Source: DASQZJ01 sp035638775 (GTDB lineage Bacteria > Pseudomonadota > Gammaproteobacteria > UBA5335 > SLRW01). From it: a stretch of DNA of 24,161 bases. The translations under genes and the position numbers were made by a program. This document shows positions 7,090-14,139 of the stretch, one piece after another (the first letter of the stretch is position 1; each line of letters opens with the position of its first letter). The notes beneath the pieces were generated by a model. It was not told the DNA's origin. It worked only from the letters and a program-made list of their open reading frames with translations, and did no database searches. The stretch is from positions 1 to 24,161 of the forward strand of contig DASQZJ010000018.1 in NCBI GenBank assembly GCA_035638775.1, written 5' to 3'.

Positions 7090-7482
7090 ATGAGCATGAC
7101 CGATCCCATTGCAGACATGCTGACCCGCATCCGCAACGGCCAGTCCGCGGCGAAGGCGAGCGTGAGCATGCCCTCCTCGAAGCTCAAGGTGGCCATCGCC
7201 GAGGTGCTCAAGAGCGAAGGCTACGTCTTCGACTACGCGGTGGAGGGCGACCATAAGCCGGTTCTGACCGTGACGCTGAAGTACTTCGAGGGGCGTCCGG
7301 TGATCGAGCGCGTCGACCGCGTGAGCCGGCCGGGCCTGCGGATCTACAGGGGCAAGACGGACCTGCCGCGGGTGATGGGCGGTCTGGGCATCGCCATCGT
7401 CTCCACGTCCAAGGGCGTCATGACCGACCGCGACGCGCGCGCCCAGGGACATGGCGGCGAAGTGCTCTGTTACGTAGCGTAA
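7090..7482 (+). CDS. rpsH: 30S ribosomal protein S8
   Basis: S8 binds the central domain of 16S rRNA and in E. coli represses the spc operon. The 130-residue product reads MSMTDPIADMLTRIRNGQ, MPSSKLKVAIAEVLKSEGY, RVSRPGLRIY and the C-terminal VSTSKGVMTDRDARAQGHGGEVLCYVA, matching the family from end to end. ATG 7090 was chosen for the conserved MSMTDPIADML; the open frame upstream overlaps rpsN and is not S8-like. Confidence 0.97.
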   Translation: MSMTDPIADMLTRIRNGQSAAKASVSMPSSKLKVAIAEVLKSEGYVFDYAVEGDHKPVLTVTLKYFEGRPVIERVDRVSRPGLRIYRGKTDLPRVMGGLGIAIVSTSKGVMTDRDARAQGHGGEVLCYVA

Positions 7483-7496
7483 GGCGGATTCAAACC

Positions 7497-8030
7497 ATGT
7501 CTCGAGTTGCCAACGAACCGGTCACGATCCCGAAGGGCGTCGAGGTTACCCTCAGCGGCCGTCACGTCGCGGTCAAGGGACCGCAGGGCGCCATGGAGCT
7601 GGACCTGAACGCCATGGTAACGGCGCGGCAGGACGACGAGGCGCTGCGCTTCTCGGCGCCCGGGCAGGACCGCAAGGCCGTGGCCATGGCCGGGACCATG
7701 CGCTCGCTGGTCGCGAACATGGTGCACGGGGTGACGCAGGGCTTCGAGCGCCGGCTGCAACTGGTGGGTGTCGGCTACCGCGCACAGCTCCAGGGCAAGA
7801 ACCTGAACCTGTCGCTGGGCATGTCGCATCCCGTGTACTATCCGGTCCCCGAGGGGATCACCATCGAGGTGCCCTCCCAGACGGAGATCGTCGTCAAGGG
7901 CGTCGACAAGCAGCAGGTCGGGCAGGTGGCGGCGGAGATCCGCAGCCTGCGGCCGCCGGAGCCCTACAAGGGCAAGGGCGTGCGCTACGCCGATGAGCGG
8001 GTGGTCCTCAAAGAGGCCAAGAAGAAGTAG
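7497..8030 (+). CDS. rplF: 50S ribosomal protein L6
   Basis: L6 contacts the sarcin-ricin and L7/L12 stalk region used by translation factors. The 177-residue product has the usual two tandem RNA-binding domains: MSRVANEPVTIPKGVEVTLSGRHVAVKGPQG, then GFERRLQLVGVGYRAQLQGKNLNLSLG, and the C-terminal signature PPEPYKGKGVRYADERVVLKEAKKK. Spacing is 14 nt from rpsH and 9 nt to rplR. Confidence 0.97.
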   Translation: MSRVANEPVTIPKGVEVTLSGRHVAVKGPQGAMELDLNAMVTARQDDEALRFSAPGQDRKAVAMAGTMRSLVANMVHGVTQGFERRLQLVGVGYRAQLQGKNLNLSLGMSHPVYYPVPEGITIEVPSQTEIVVKGVDKQQVGQVAAEIRSLRPPEPYKGKGVRYADERVVLKEAKKK

Positions 8031-8039
8031 GTGGCTCAT

Positions 8040-8396
8040 ATGCTGGACAAGAAGGTACGACGTCTGCGCCGCGCCCGCCGGGCCCGCGCGAAGATCCGCG
8101 AGCTGGGCCAGCATCGCCTGTGCGTGCATCGCACGCCGCGGCACATCTATGCCCAGCTGATCACGCCCGACGGCTCGCGCGTGATCGCCGCGGCCTCCTC
8201 GCTGGAGAAGGACGTGCGCGAGAAGGTGAACTATCCCGGCAACGTCGGGGCCGCCGCCGAGGTGGGTCGGACGATCGCCGAGAAGGCGAAGGGCGCCGGC
8301 GTGACCTCGGTCGCGTTCGACCGCTCCGGGTTCCGCTATCACGGCCGGATCAAGGCGCTGGCCGATGCGGCGCGTGAAAACGGTCTGCAGTTCTAA
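8040..8396 (+). CDS. rplR: 50S ribosomal protein L18
   Basis: L18 is a 5S rRNA binder in the central protuberance. The 118-residue product from ATG 8040 starts MLDKKVRRLRRARRAR and contains RLCVHRTPRHIYAQLI and the C-terminal FDRSGFRYHGRIKALADAARENGLQF. A GTG at 8031 directly after the rplF stop would add three residues. I prefer ATG 8040 because AGGTGG at 8029-8034 then acts as Shine-Dalgarno and the length (E. coli 117) fits. Confidence 0.95.
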   Translation: MLDKKVRRLRRARRARAKIRELGQHRLCVHRTPRHIYAQLITPDGSRVIAAASSLEKDVREKVNYPGNVGAAAEVGRTIAEKAKGAGVTSVAFDRSGFRYHGRIKALADAARENGLQF

Positions 8397-8407
8397 GGGT
8401 TACGCAC

Positions 8408-8914
8408 ATGGCGACGAGTGAAACGCAACAGGCCGGCGACGAGCTTCTGGAGAAGCTCATCACCATCAATCGCGTGGCCAAGGTGGTCAAGGGCGGGCGC
8501 CAGTTCGGCTTCACCGCGCTGACCGTGGTCGGCGACGGCGACGGCCGGGTCGGCTTCGGCTACGGCAAGGCCCGCGAGGTGCCGGCCGCGATCCAGAAGG
8601 CGATGGAGAAGGCGCGCAAGAACATGCAGCGCGTGCATATCAGCGGCGGTACGCTGCAGCATCAGGTGACCGCCTGGCACGGCTCCAGCAAGGTGTTCAT
8701 GCAGCCCGCCTCCGACGGCACGGGCGTGATCGCCGGCGGCGCCATGCGCGCGGTGTTCGAGGTCGCCGGCGTGCACAACGTGCTGGCCAAGAGCCTGGGC
8801 TCGCGCAACCCGATCAACGTCGTGCGGGCGACCATCAAGGGCCTGCAGGCCATGCACTCGCCCGAGTTCGTCGCGCGCAAGCGCGGCAAGTCGGTGGAAG
8901 AGGTCACGGGGTAG
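8408..8914 (+). CDS. rpsE: 30S ribosomal protein S5
   Basis: S5 sits at the mRNA entry site, influences fidelity and is the classical spectinomycin-resistance locus. The 168-residue product has the double-stranded RNA-binding-like N-domain (LITINRVAKVVKGGRQFGFTALTVVGDGDGRVGFGYGKAREVPAAIQKAMEKARKNM) and the C-terminal domain (KSLGSRNPINVVRATIKGL). The loop around VVKGGRQFGF corresponds to the spectinomycin-proximal loop; nothing in it looks like a deletion. It is 3 nt from rpmD. Confidence 0.97.
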   Translation: MATSETQQAGDELLEKLITINRVAKVVKGGRQFGFTALTVVGDGDGRVGFGYGKAREVPAAIQKAMEKARKNMQRVHISGGTLQHQVTAWHGSSKVFMQPASDGTGVIAGGAMRAVFEVAGVHNVLAKSLGSRNPINVVRATIKGLQAMHSPEFVARKRGKSVEEVTG

Positions 8915-8917
8915 GTC

Positions 8918-9115
8918 ATGGCCAGCAAAGGCAGTGCCAAGCAGATCCGGCTGACGCAGACCCGCAGTGCCATCGGGCGCCTGAAGAGCCACCAGGCGTG
9001 CCTGCGCGGCCTGGGGCTGCGCAGGCCGCACCACACGGTGGTGGTGGCGGACACGCCCGAGAACCAGGGCATGATCCGCAAGGTCGCCTACATGCTCAAG
9101 ATCGAGGACGTCTGA
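8918..9115 (+). CDS. rpmD: 50S ribosomal protein L30
   Basis: L30 is a small 23S-binding protein. The 65-residue product contains the family core IRLTQTRSAIGRLKSHQACLRGLGLRRPHHTVVVADTPENQGMIRKVAYML. It is about six residues longer than the E. coli protein because of an N-terminal MASKGSAK. It starts 3 nt after the rpsE stop and ends 2 nt before rplO, so the three genes are probably translationally linked. Confidence 0.96.
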   Translation: MASKGSAKQIRLTQTRSAIGRLKSHQACLRGLGLRRPHHTVVVADTPENQGMIRKVAYMLKIEDV

Positions 9116-9117
9116 CC

Positions 9118-9552
9118 ATGAGACTGAACGAGCTCAAGCCGGTACACGGCAGCAGGAAGACCACCACGCGTGTCGGCCGCGGCGTCGGCTCCGGGCTGGG
9201 CAAGACCGGCGGCCGTGGCCACAAGGGCCAGAAGTCCCGTTCCGGCGGCTACCACAAGGTCGGGTTCGAGGGCGGCCAGATGCCGTTGCAGCGGCGCGTG
9301 CCCAAGCGCGGCTTCCGCTCGCGCGGGCGCCGCTTCGCCGCCGAGGTTCGCCTGGACGAGCTCGCCCGCCTGGAGACGGACGTGGTCACGCCCGAAGCGC
9401 TGCGCGAGCACGGCGTGGTTCCGGCGCGGGCCAAGAGCATCAAGGTCATCCTGTCCGGGAAGCTCGAAAAGGCGGTGACGGTCCGGGGCGTGGGCGTGAC
9501 CCGCGGCGCCCGCGCCGCCATCGAGGCCGCAGGTGGCAAGGTAGAGGATTAA
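9118..9552 (+). CDS. rplO: 50S ribosomal protein L15
   Basis: L15 is a late-assembly 50S protein with a long basic N-terminal extension. The 144-residue product (E. coli 144) begins MRLNELKPVHGSRKTTTRVGRGVGSGLGKTGGRGHKGQKSRSG, the glycine/lysine-rich extension. It continues through GFEGGQMPLQRRVPKRGF to the globular C-terminal domain ending AAGGKVED. ATG 9118 was preferred over the longer frame from 8998, which overlaps rpmD. Confidence 0.97.
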   Translation: MRLNELKPVHGSRKTTTRVGRGVGSGLGKTGGRGHKGQKSRSGGYHKVGFEGGQMPLQRRVPKRGFRSRGRRFAAEVRLDELARLETDVVTPEALREHGVVPARAKSIKVILSGKLEKAVTVRGVGVTRGARAAIEAAGGKVED

Positions 9553-10890
9553 GTGGCAAACGCACGATCCAACCAGGGGCTCACCCCGAACCTGGCGAAG
9601 ATGACGGAGCTGCGCCAGCGGCTGCTGTTCCTGCTGGGAATGCTGGTGGTGTTCCGCATTGGCTCGTTCATTCCGGTGCCGGGGGTGAACCCGTCCGCCC
9701 TGGCGCGCCTGTTCCAGGAGAACGGCGGCACCATCCTGAGCATGTTCAACATGTTCTCGGGCGGCGCCCTGCAGCGCTTCAGCCTGTTCGCGCTGGGCGT
9801 GATGCCGTACATCTCGGCATCCATCATCATGCAGCTGCTGACGGTGGTGGTGCCGAGCCTGAGCGAGATGCAGAAAGAGGGCGAGGCGGGCCGGCGCAAG
9901 ATTACGCAGTACACGCGCTACGGCACGGTCGCCCTGGCCACCTTCCAGGCCGTCGGTGCGTCCGTGGCGCTCGCGAACCAGCACGTGAACGCGATCCCGG
10001 CGGTCCAGTTCATCTTCATCTGCGCCGTGACGCTGGTTACCGGGACCATGTTCCTGATGTGGCTCGGCGAGCAGGCCACCGAGCGCGGCATCGGCAACGG
10101 CATCTCGATGCTGATCTACGCCGGCATCGTGGCCGGCCTGCCATCGGCGCTCGGCGGCACGCTGCAGCTGGTGCGCAACGGCGAGATGAACACCCTGACG
10201 GCGCTGGCGCTGTTCGCGGTGGTGATCGGCGTGACCGCCTTCGTGGTGTTCGTCGAGCGCGGCCAGCGGCGGATCACGATCCACTACGCCAAGCGCCAAC
10301 AGGGCCGGCGCATGTACCAGGCGCAGAGCACGCACCTGCCGCTGAAGCTGAACATGTCGGGGGTGATCCCGCCGATCTTCGCCTCGAGCTTCATCCTGTT
10401 CCCCTCGACGCTGGGGAGCTGGTTCGGCAGCACCCAGCACATGCAGTGGCTGCAGCAGATCTCCCAGGCGCTGTCGCCGGGCCAGCCGCTGTACGTGATC
10501 CTGTATGCGCTGCTGATCGTGTTCTTCTGCTTCTTCTACACCGCGCTGGTGTTCAACTCGCGCGACACGGCAGACAACCTGAAGCGCTCGGGCGCCTTCA
10601 TCCCCGGGATCCGCCCGGGCGAGCAGACGGCGCGCTACGTGGACCAGGTGCTCTCGCGGCTGACCATGGCCGGCGCCATCTACATCACGGCGGTGTGCCT
10701 GCTGCCCGAGTTCCTGATCCTGTACTGGAACGTGCCGTTCTACTTCGGCGGCACCTCGCTGCTGATCATCGTGGTGGTGCTGATGGACTTCATGTCCCAG
10801 GTCCAGGCACACGCGGTGTCGCACCAGTACGAAGGCCTTCTCAAGAAGGCGAACCTGAAATCCCACGGTCGGGCCGGGCTGCCGCGCTGA
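9553..10890 (+). CDS. secY: Preprotein translocase channel subunit SecY
   Basis: SecY is the ten-helix inner-membrane channel of the SecYEG translocon, used by secreted and membrane proteins. The 445-residue product has the expected length. Hydrophobic segments run from about residue 23 (RQRLLFLLGMLVVFRIGSFI) to about 415, and the plug-region signature GGALQRFSLFALGVMPYISASI is present. Other conserved blocks are TRYGTVALA, QATERGIGNGISMLIYAGIVAGLP, the loop RQQGRRMYQAQSTHLPLKLN (cytoplasmic C4) and FKR-like YADNLKRSGAFIPGIRPG. Translation starts at GTG 9553, immediately after the rplO TAA, with AGAGGA just upstream. It is typically the penultimate spc gene, followed by rpmJ. Confidence 0.97.
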   Translation: MANARSNQGLTPNLAKMTELRQRLLFLLGMLVVFRIGSFIPVPGVNPSALARLFQENGGTILSMFNMFSGGALQRFSLFALGVMPYISASIIMQLLTVVVPSLSEMQKEGEAGRRKITQYTRYGTVALATFQAVGASVALANQHVNAIPAVQFIFICAVTLVTGTMFLMWLGEQATERGIGNGISMLIYAGIVAGLPSALGGTLQLVRNGEMNTLTALALFAVVIGVTAFVVFVERGQRRITIHYAKRQQGRRMYQAQSTHLPLKLNMSGVIPPIFASSFILFPSTLGSWFGSTQHMQWLQQISQALSPGQPLYVILYALLIVFFCFFYTALVFNSRDTADNLKRSGAFIPGIRPGEQTARYVDQVLSRLTMAGAIYITAVCLLPEFLILYWNVPFYFGGTSLLIIVVVLMDFMSQVQAHAVSHQYEGLLKKANLKSHGRAGLPR

Positions 10891-10924
10891 GTCGGCCGGG
10901 CGTCACAGAGCTTCGGAGAGAGTC

Positions 10925-11038
10925 ATGAAGGTACGTGCATCCGTGAAACGCATCTGTCGCCACTGCAAGATCATCCGGCGACGGGGCACCGTGCGGGTGA
11001 TCTGCTCGGACCCGCGCCACAAGCAGAGGCAGGGCTGA
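10925..11038 (+). CDS. rpmJ: 50S ribosomal protein L36 (zinc-binding type)
   Basis: L36 is the smallest 50S protein, a zinc-ribbon peptide bound to 23S rRNA. The product is 37 residues, MKVRASVKRICRHCKIIRRR and onward. The ligands are Cys11, Cys14, Cys27 and His32, so this is the zinc-containing (C+) form. Start ATG 10925 is 34 nt downstream of secY, with GGAGAG just upstream (10915-10920). The stop is immediately followed by the alpha-operon promoter. The gene is short but unmistakable. Confidence 0.97.
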   Translation: MKVRASVKRICRHCKIIRRRGTVRVICSDPRHKQRQG

Positions 11039-11043
11039 CCCGA

Positions 11044-11072
11044 TTGAATCGGAACCCGATATCGATTATATT
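11044..11072 (+). promoter_or_regulatory. Sigma70-type promoter for the alpha operon (rpsM-rplQ)
   Basis: TTGAAT at 11044-11049 and TATATT at 11067-11072 are separated by exactly 17 nt, a near-consensus sigma70 promoter in an AT-rich spot within otherwise GC-rich DNA. It lies 5 nt after rpmJ and about 100 nt before rpsM, at the place of the E. coli alpha promoter. Two dyads overlap it: CCGATT/AATCGG (11040-11052) across the -35 box and CGATATCG (11057-11064) in the spacer. Confidence 0.75.
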
Positions 11073-11078
11073 GGCGCG

Positions 11079-11176
11079 TTTCGTGAGGGGCCTGTCCCGA
11101 GGCGAGCGCGCGGGGCCCGGCCGGGGCGGTGCCAGCGACCGCGCGGTGGCCCGGAAAACCCAGGGAGAGTGAGTCA
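11079..11176 (+). promoter_or_regulatory. GC-rich alpha-operon leader, possible S4 target
   Basis: The predicted transcript from the 11044-11072 promoter has a leader of about 98 nt before the rpsM ATG. It has complementary segments such as GCGCGG (11108-11113) and CCGCGC (11139-11144). In E. coli the corresponding leader folds into the pseudoknot bound by S4 for autogenous control. I can see pairing potential but cannot establish a pseudoknot by eye. GGGAGAG at 11163-11169 is the likely rpsM ribosome-binding site. Confidence 0.35.
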
Positions 11177-11533
11177 ATGGCCCGTATCGCAGGCGTCAAC
11201 ATCCCGCCGGCAAAGCACACCGTCATCGCGCTGACGTCGATCTACGGCATCGGGCGCAACCGCGCGCAGCAGATCTGCGCGGCGATCGGGATCGATCCCG
11301 CCATCAAGGTGAAGGACCTGAGCGAGCCCGAGCTCGAGCAGATCCGCGCGGCGGTGGGCCAGTACATCGTCGAGGGCGATCTGCGGCGCGAGATCAGCAT
11401 GAACATCAAGCGGCTGATGGACCTGGGCTGTTACCGCGGCCTGCGCCATCGCCGCGGCCTGCCGGTGCGCGGGCAGCGCACCCGGACCAACGCCCGCACG
11501 CGCAAGGGCCCGCGCCGGCCCATCCGCCGCTGA
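11177..11533 (+). CDS. rpsM: 30S ribosomal protein S13
   Basis: S13 is a 30S head protein forming inter-subunit bridges B1a/B1b and touching P-site tRNA. The 118-residue product (E. coli 118) starts MARIAGVNIPPAKHTVIALTSIYGIGRNRAQQIC. It carries the GCYRGLRHRRGLPVRGQRTRTNARTRKGP signature and a basic tail. ATG 11177 was chosen for MARIAGVN; the open frame upstream to 11129 lies in the leader. It is the first gene behind the alpha promoter. Confidence 0.97.
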   Translation: MARIAGVNIPPAKHTVIALTSIYGIGRNRAQQICAAIGIDPAIKVKDLSEPELEQIRAAVGQYIVEGDLRREISMNIKRLMDLGCYRGLRHRRGLPVRGQRTRTNARTRKGPRRPIRR

Positions 11534-11603
11534 AGCGGCCGCAACAGGTCGGTGCCGGGTCCGCCCCGGCTCCAGGTATCGGCTAGAACCAGGAACGCAC
11601 CCA

Positions 11604-11987
11604 ATGGCCAAGACGAGCACGCGCAAGCGCGTCAGGAAGAACATCACCGACGGCGTGGCCCATGTCCACGCCTCGTTCAACAACACCATCGTGACCATCA
11701 CGGACCGCCAGGGCAACGCCATCTGCTGGGCGACGTCGGGCGGCTCGGGGTTCCGCGGCTCGCGCAAGAGCACGCCGTTCGCGGCCCAGGTCGCGGCCGA
11801 GCGCGCCGGAACGGCCGCCCAGGAGCACGGCGTCAAGAACCTCGACGTGCAGGTCAAGGGACCCGGCCCCGGGCGGGAGTCGGCCGTGCGCTCGCTCAAC
11901 AACGTGGGGTTCAAGATCCTGAGCATTACCGACGTGACGCCGATTCCGCACAACGGCTGTCGCCCGCCGAAGAAGCGTCGGGTCTAG
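11604..11987 (+). CDS. rpsK: 30S ribosomal protein S11
   Basis: S11 lies on the 30S platform, lining the mRNA exit/Shine-Dalgarno cleft. The 127-residue product contains VAHVHASFNNTIVTITDRQGN, GFRGSRKSTPFAAQVAAE and the C-terminal ITDVTPIPHNGCRPPKKRRV. The Asn-Gly in PIPHNGC is the site that becomes isoaspartate in E. coli S11. A 70-nt gap separates it from rpsM. It contains a small hairpin GCCGGG/CCCGGC at 11554-11570 and an AGGAA (11591-11595) upstream of the ATG. Confidence 0.97.
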   Translation: MAKTSTRKRVRKNITDGVAHVHASFNNTIVTITDRQGNAICWATSGGSGFRGSRKSTPFAAQVAAERAGTAAQEHGVKNLDVQVKGPGPGRESAVRSLNNVGFKILSITDVTPIPHNGCRPPKKRRV

Positions 11988-12002
11988 AGGCAGGGGTAAT
12001 CA

Positions 12003-12623
12003 ATGGCTAAGTACACCGGACCCAAGTGCAAGCTGTCCCGCCGGCAGGGCACCGACCTGCTGCTGAAGAGCCGCGGCTCCTCGCTGGAGGGCAAGTGCAA
12101 GATCAATTCGCCGCCGGGCGGCCCCGGCCGCCGCCGTACCCGGCTGTCCGACTACGGAATCCAGCTGCGCGAGAAGCAGAAGCTGCGCTGGATGTACGGG
12201 GTGCTCGAGCGCCAGTTCCGCAACTATTACAAGAAGGCCTCGCGCAGCAAGGGCGCTACCGGCGAGCGGCTGCTGCAGATGCTCGAGGCCCGGCTGGACA
12301 ACGTCGTCTACCGCATGGGCTTTGCCGCCACGCGGGCGGAGGCGCGCCAGCTGGTGAGCCACAAGGCGATCATGGTCAACGGCAGGAAGGTCAACATCCC
12401 TTCCTGCCAGGTGCAGCCGGGCGACGTGGTCACGGTGACCGAGAAGGCCCGCAAGCAGGCACGCATCCAGGCGGCGCTCGAGACCGCGACCCAGATCGGG
12501 CTGCCCGAGTGGGTCACGGTCGACGAGAAGAATTACGAAGGGACTTTCAAGGCATTGCCCGAGCGCGGCGAACTGGCGCCGGACATCAACGAAAGCCTGG
12601 TCGTCGAGCTGTACTCCAAGTAA
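12003..12623 (+). CDS. rpsD: 30S ribosomal protein S4
   Basis: S4 initiates assembly of the 16S 5' domain and is usually the repressor of its own operon. The 206-residue product (same as E. coli) starts MAKYTGPKCKLSRRQGTDL. It contains the S4 RNA-binding fold ARLDNVVYRMGFAATRAEARQLVSHKAIMVNGRKVNIPS and ends NESLVVELYSK. Its cysteines (9, 32) do not form the four-Cys zinc motif, so this is the zinc-independent form. It is 10 nt from rpoA. Confidence 0.97.
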   Translation: MAKYTGPKCKLSRRQGTDLLLKSRGSSLEGKCKINSPPGGPGRRRTRLSDYGIQLREKQKLRWMYGVLERQFRNYYKKASRSKGATGERLLQMLEARLDNVVYRMGFAATRAEARQLVSHKAIMVNGRKVNIPSCQVQPGDVVTVTEKARKQARIQAALETATQIGLPEWVTVDEKNYEGTFKALPERGELAPDINESLVVELYSK

Positions 12624-12633
12624 GAGGTAAGTC

Positions 12634-13653
12634 ATGCAAGGCTCCGTTTCCGAATTTCTCAAGCCTCGCCTGGTCGACGTCCAGCAGATCTCCGACACCC
12701 GGGCGAAGGTGACCCTCGAGCCGCTGGAGCGTGGCTTCGGGCATACCCTGGGGAACGCACTGCGGCGCGTGCTGCTGTCCTCCATGCAGGGCGCGGCCGT
12801 GGTCGAGGCCGAGATCGAGGGCGTGCTGCACGAGTACACCAGCATCGAGGGCGTGCAGGAGGACGTGATCGAGATCCTGCTCAACCTCAAGCAGCTGGCG
12901 ATCCGCATGCACGGCGCCAGCGGCGAGGCCGAGGCCCACATCTCCAAGGACGGCCCGGGCGTGGTGACCGCCGCCGACATCCAGGTCGGCCACGACATGG
13001 AGATCGTCAACCCGGACCTGGTGATCGCCCATCTCAACGAAGAGGGCGGCCTCAAGGCGAGCCTGAAGATGCGCACCGGCCGCGGCTACCAGCCGGTCAC
13101 CCAGCGCGTGGGGCCCGAGGACGAGGCGCGCCCGATCGGCGTGCTGCAGCTGGACGCCTCCTTCAGCCCGGTGCGCCGCGTCACCTACAGCGTCGAGAGC
13201 GCCCGCGTCGAGCAGCGCACCGACCTCGACAAGCTGGTGATCGACATCGAGACCAACGGCACCCTGGACCCGGAGAGCGCGATCCGGCGCGCCGCCACCA
13301 TCCTGCAGGACCAGCTCTCGTCCTTCGTCGACCTCGAGGGCCGGCAGGTCGAGCAGCCGCAGGAGAAGGAGCAGGAGATCGACCCGATCCTGCTGCGGCC
13401 GATCGACGATCTGGAGCTGACGGTGCGCTCGGCCAACTGCCTCAAGGCCGAGAACATCTTCTACATCGGCGACCTGATCCAGAAGACCGAGGTAGAGCTG
13501 CTCAAGGCGCCGAACCTCGGCAAGAAGTCGCTCACCGAGATCAAGGACGTGCTCGCCGCGCACGACCTGTCGCTGGGCATGAAACTGGAGAACTGGCCGC
13601 CGCCGGGCCTGGAACACCGGGCCGAGGGCAGCACCGGCACCAGCGGCGCCTGA
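12634..13653 (+). CDS. rpoA: DNA-directed RNA polymerase subunit alpha
   Basis: RpoA dimerises to nucleate RNA polymerase assembly and contacts activators and UP elements. The 339-residue product has the N-terminal domain (residues 1 to about 235: LEPLERGFGHTLGNALRRVLLSSMQGAAV, dimerisation/beta contact), a linker rich in E/Q, and the C-terminal domain (VRSANCLKAENIFYIGDLIQ, LLKAPNLGKKSLTEIKDVLA). It ends SLGMKLENWPPPGL, then about 15 extra residues (EHRAEGSTGTSGA) that make it some ten residues longer than in E. coli. The DNA-contacting Arg/Asn of VRSANCL are intact. Confidence 0.97.
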   Translation: MQGSVSEFLKPRLVDVQQISDTRAKVTLEPLERGFGHTLGNALRRVLLSSMQGAAVVEAEIEGVLHEYTSIEGVQEDVIEILLNLKQLAIRMHGASGEAEAHISKDGPGVVTAADIQVGHDMEIVNPDLVIAHLNEEGGLKASLKMRTGRGYQPVTQRVGPEDEARPIGVLQLDASFSPVRRVTYSVESARVEQRTDLDKLVIDIETNGTLDPESAIRRAATILQDQLSSFVDLEGRQVEQPQEKEQEIDPILLRPIDDLELTVRSANCLKAENIFYIGDLIQKTEVELLKAPNLGKKSLTEIKDVLAAHDLSLGMKLENWPPPGLEHRAEGSTGTSGA

Positions 13654-13686
13654 CGCCGCCCGACCAGACATCAGGGATAACGAGCC

Positions 13687-14070
13687 ATGCGACACCGCAA
13701 GACCGGACGCCAACTGGGGCGCGACGCCAGCCATCGCCAGGCGATGCTGCGCAACATGACCGCCTCGCTGTTCCGCCACGAGGTGATCCGCACCACTCTG
13801 CCCAAGGCCAAGGAGCTGCGGCGGGTGGCCGAGCCCATGATCACGCTGGCCAAGAACGACGGCGTGGCCCGGCGCCGCCGTGCCTTCGACCGGCTGCGCG
13901 ACCGCGAGGTCGTGACCAAGCTGTTCAACGAGCTCGGCCCGCGCTACCGCGAGCGCCCCGGCGGTTACCTGCGGATCCTCAAGTGCGGCTTCCGTCCGGG
14001 CGACAACGCCCCGATGGCGCTGGTGGAGCTGGTCGACCGCCCGGTCGGGGAGCAGGCCGAGGCGTCCTGA
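13687..14070 (+). CDS. rplQ: 50S ribosomal protein L17
   Basis: L17 is a 50S protein near the tunnel exit. The 127-residue product (E. coli 127) starts MRHRKTGRQLGRDASHRQAMLRNMTASLFRHEVIRTTLPKAKELRRVAEP. It contains the C-terminal signature GGYLRILKCGFRPGDNAPMALVELVDRP. It is the last gene of the ribosomal block, 33 nt after rpoA, and is followed within 25 nt by a strong terminator. Confidence 0.97.
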   Translation: MRHRKTGRQLGRDASHRQAMLRNMTASLFRHEVIRTTLPKAKELRRVAEPMITLAKNDGVARRRRAFDRLRDREVVTKLFNELGPRYRERPGGYLRILKCGFRPGDNAPMALVELVDRPVGEQAEAS

Positions 14071-14093
14071 GCCGCGATCGTCCCCCGTGTTGC

Positions 14094-14125
14094 GCAAGGC
14101 CGGGCATTGCCCGGCCTTGCTGTTT
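14094..14125 (+). terminator. Rho-independent terminator after rplQ
   Basis: A perfect 12-bp inverted repeat has arms GCAAGGCCGGGC (14094-14105) and GCCCGGCCTTGC (14109-14120) around an ATT loop and is followed by TGTTT. It lies between the convergent genes rplQ and the - strand gene ending at 14140. The T-run is on the + strand only, so it mainly ends the ribosomal transcript. Confidence 0.85.
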
Positions 14126-14139
14126 CCGGGAACCGGCGC

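Noticed and set aside
9088..10866. Long - strand frame (592 codons) antisense to rplO and secY
   Set aside because: It is a low-complexity His/Arg/Gln-rich translation produced by GC-rich codons of secY on the other strand; secY itself is unmistakable.
12586..14097. Long - strand frame (503 codons) antisense to rpoA/rplQ
   Set aside because: Shadow of genuine + strand genes; composition (Ala/Leu/His/Gln rich) has no family resemblance.
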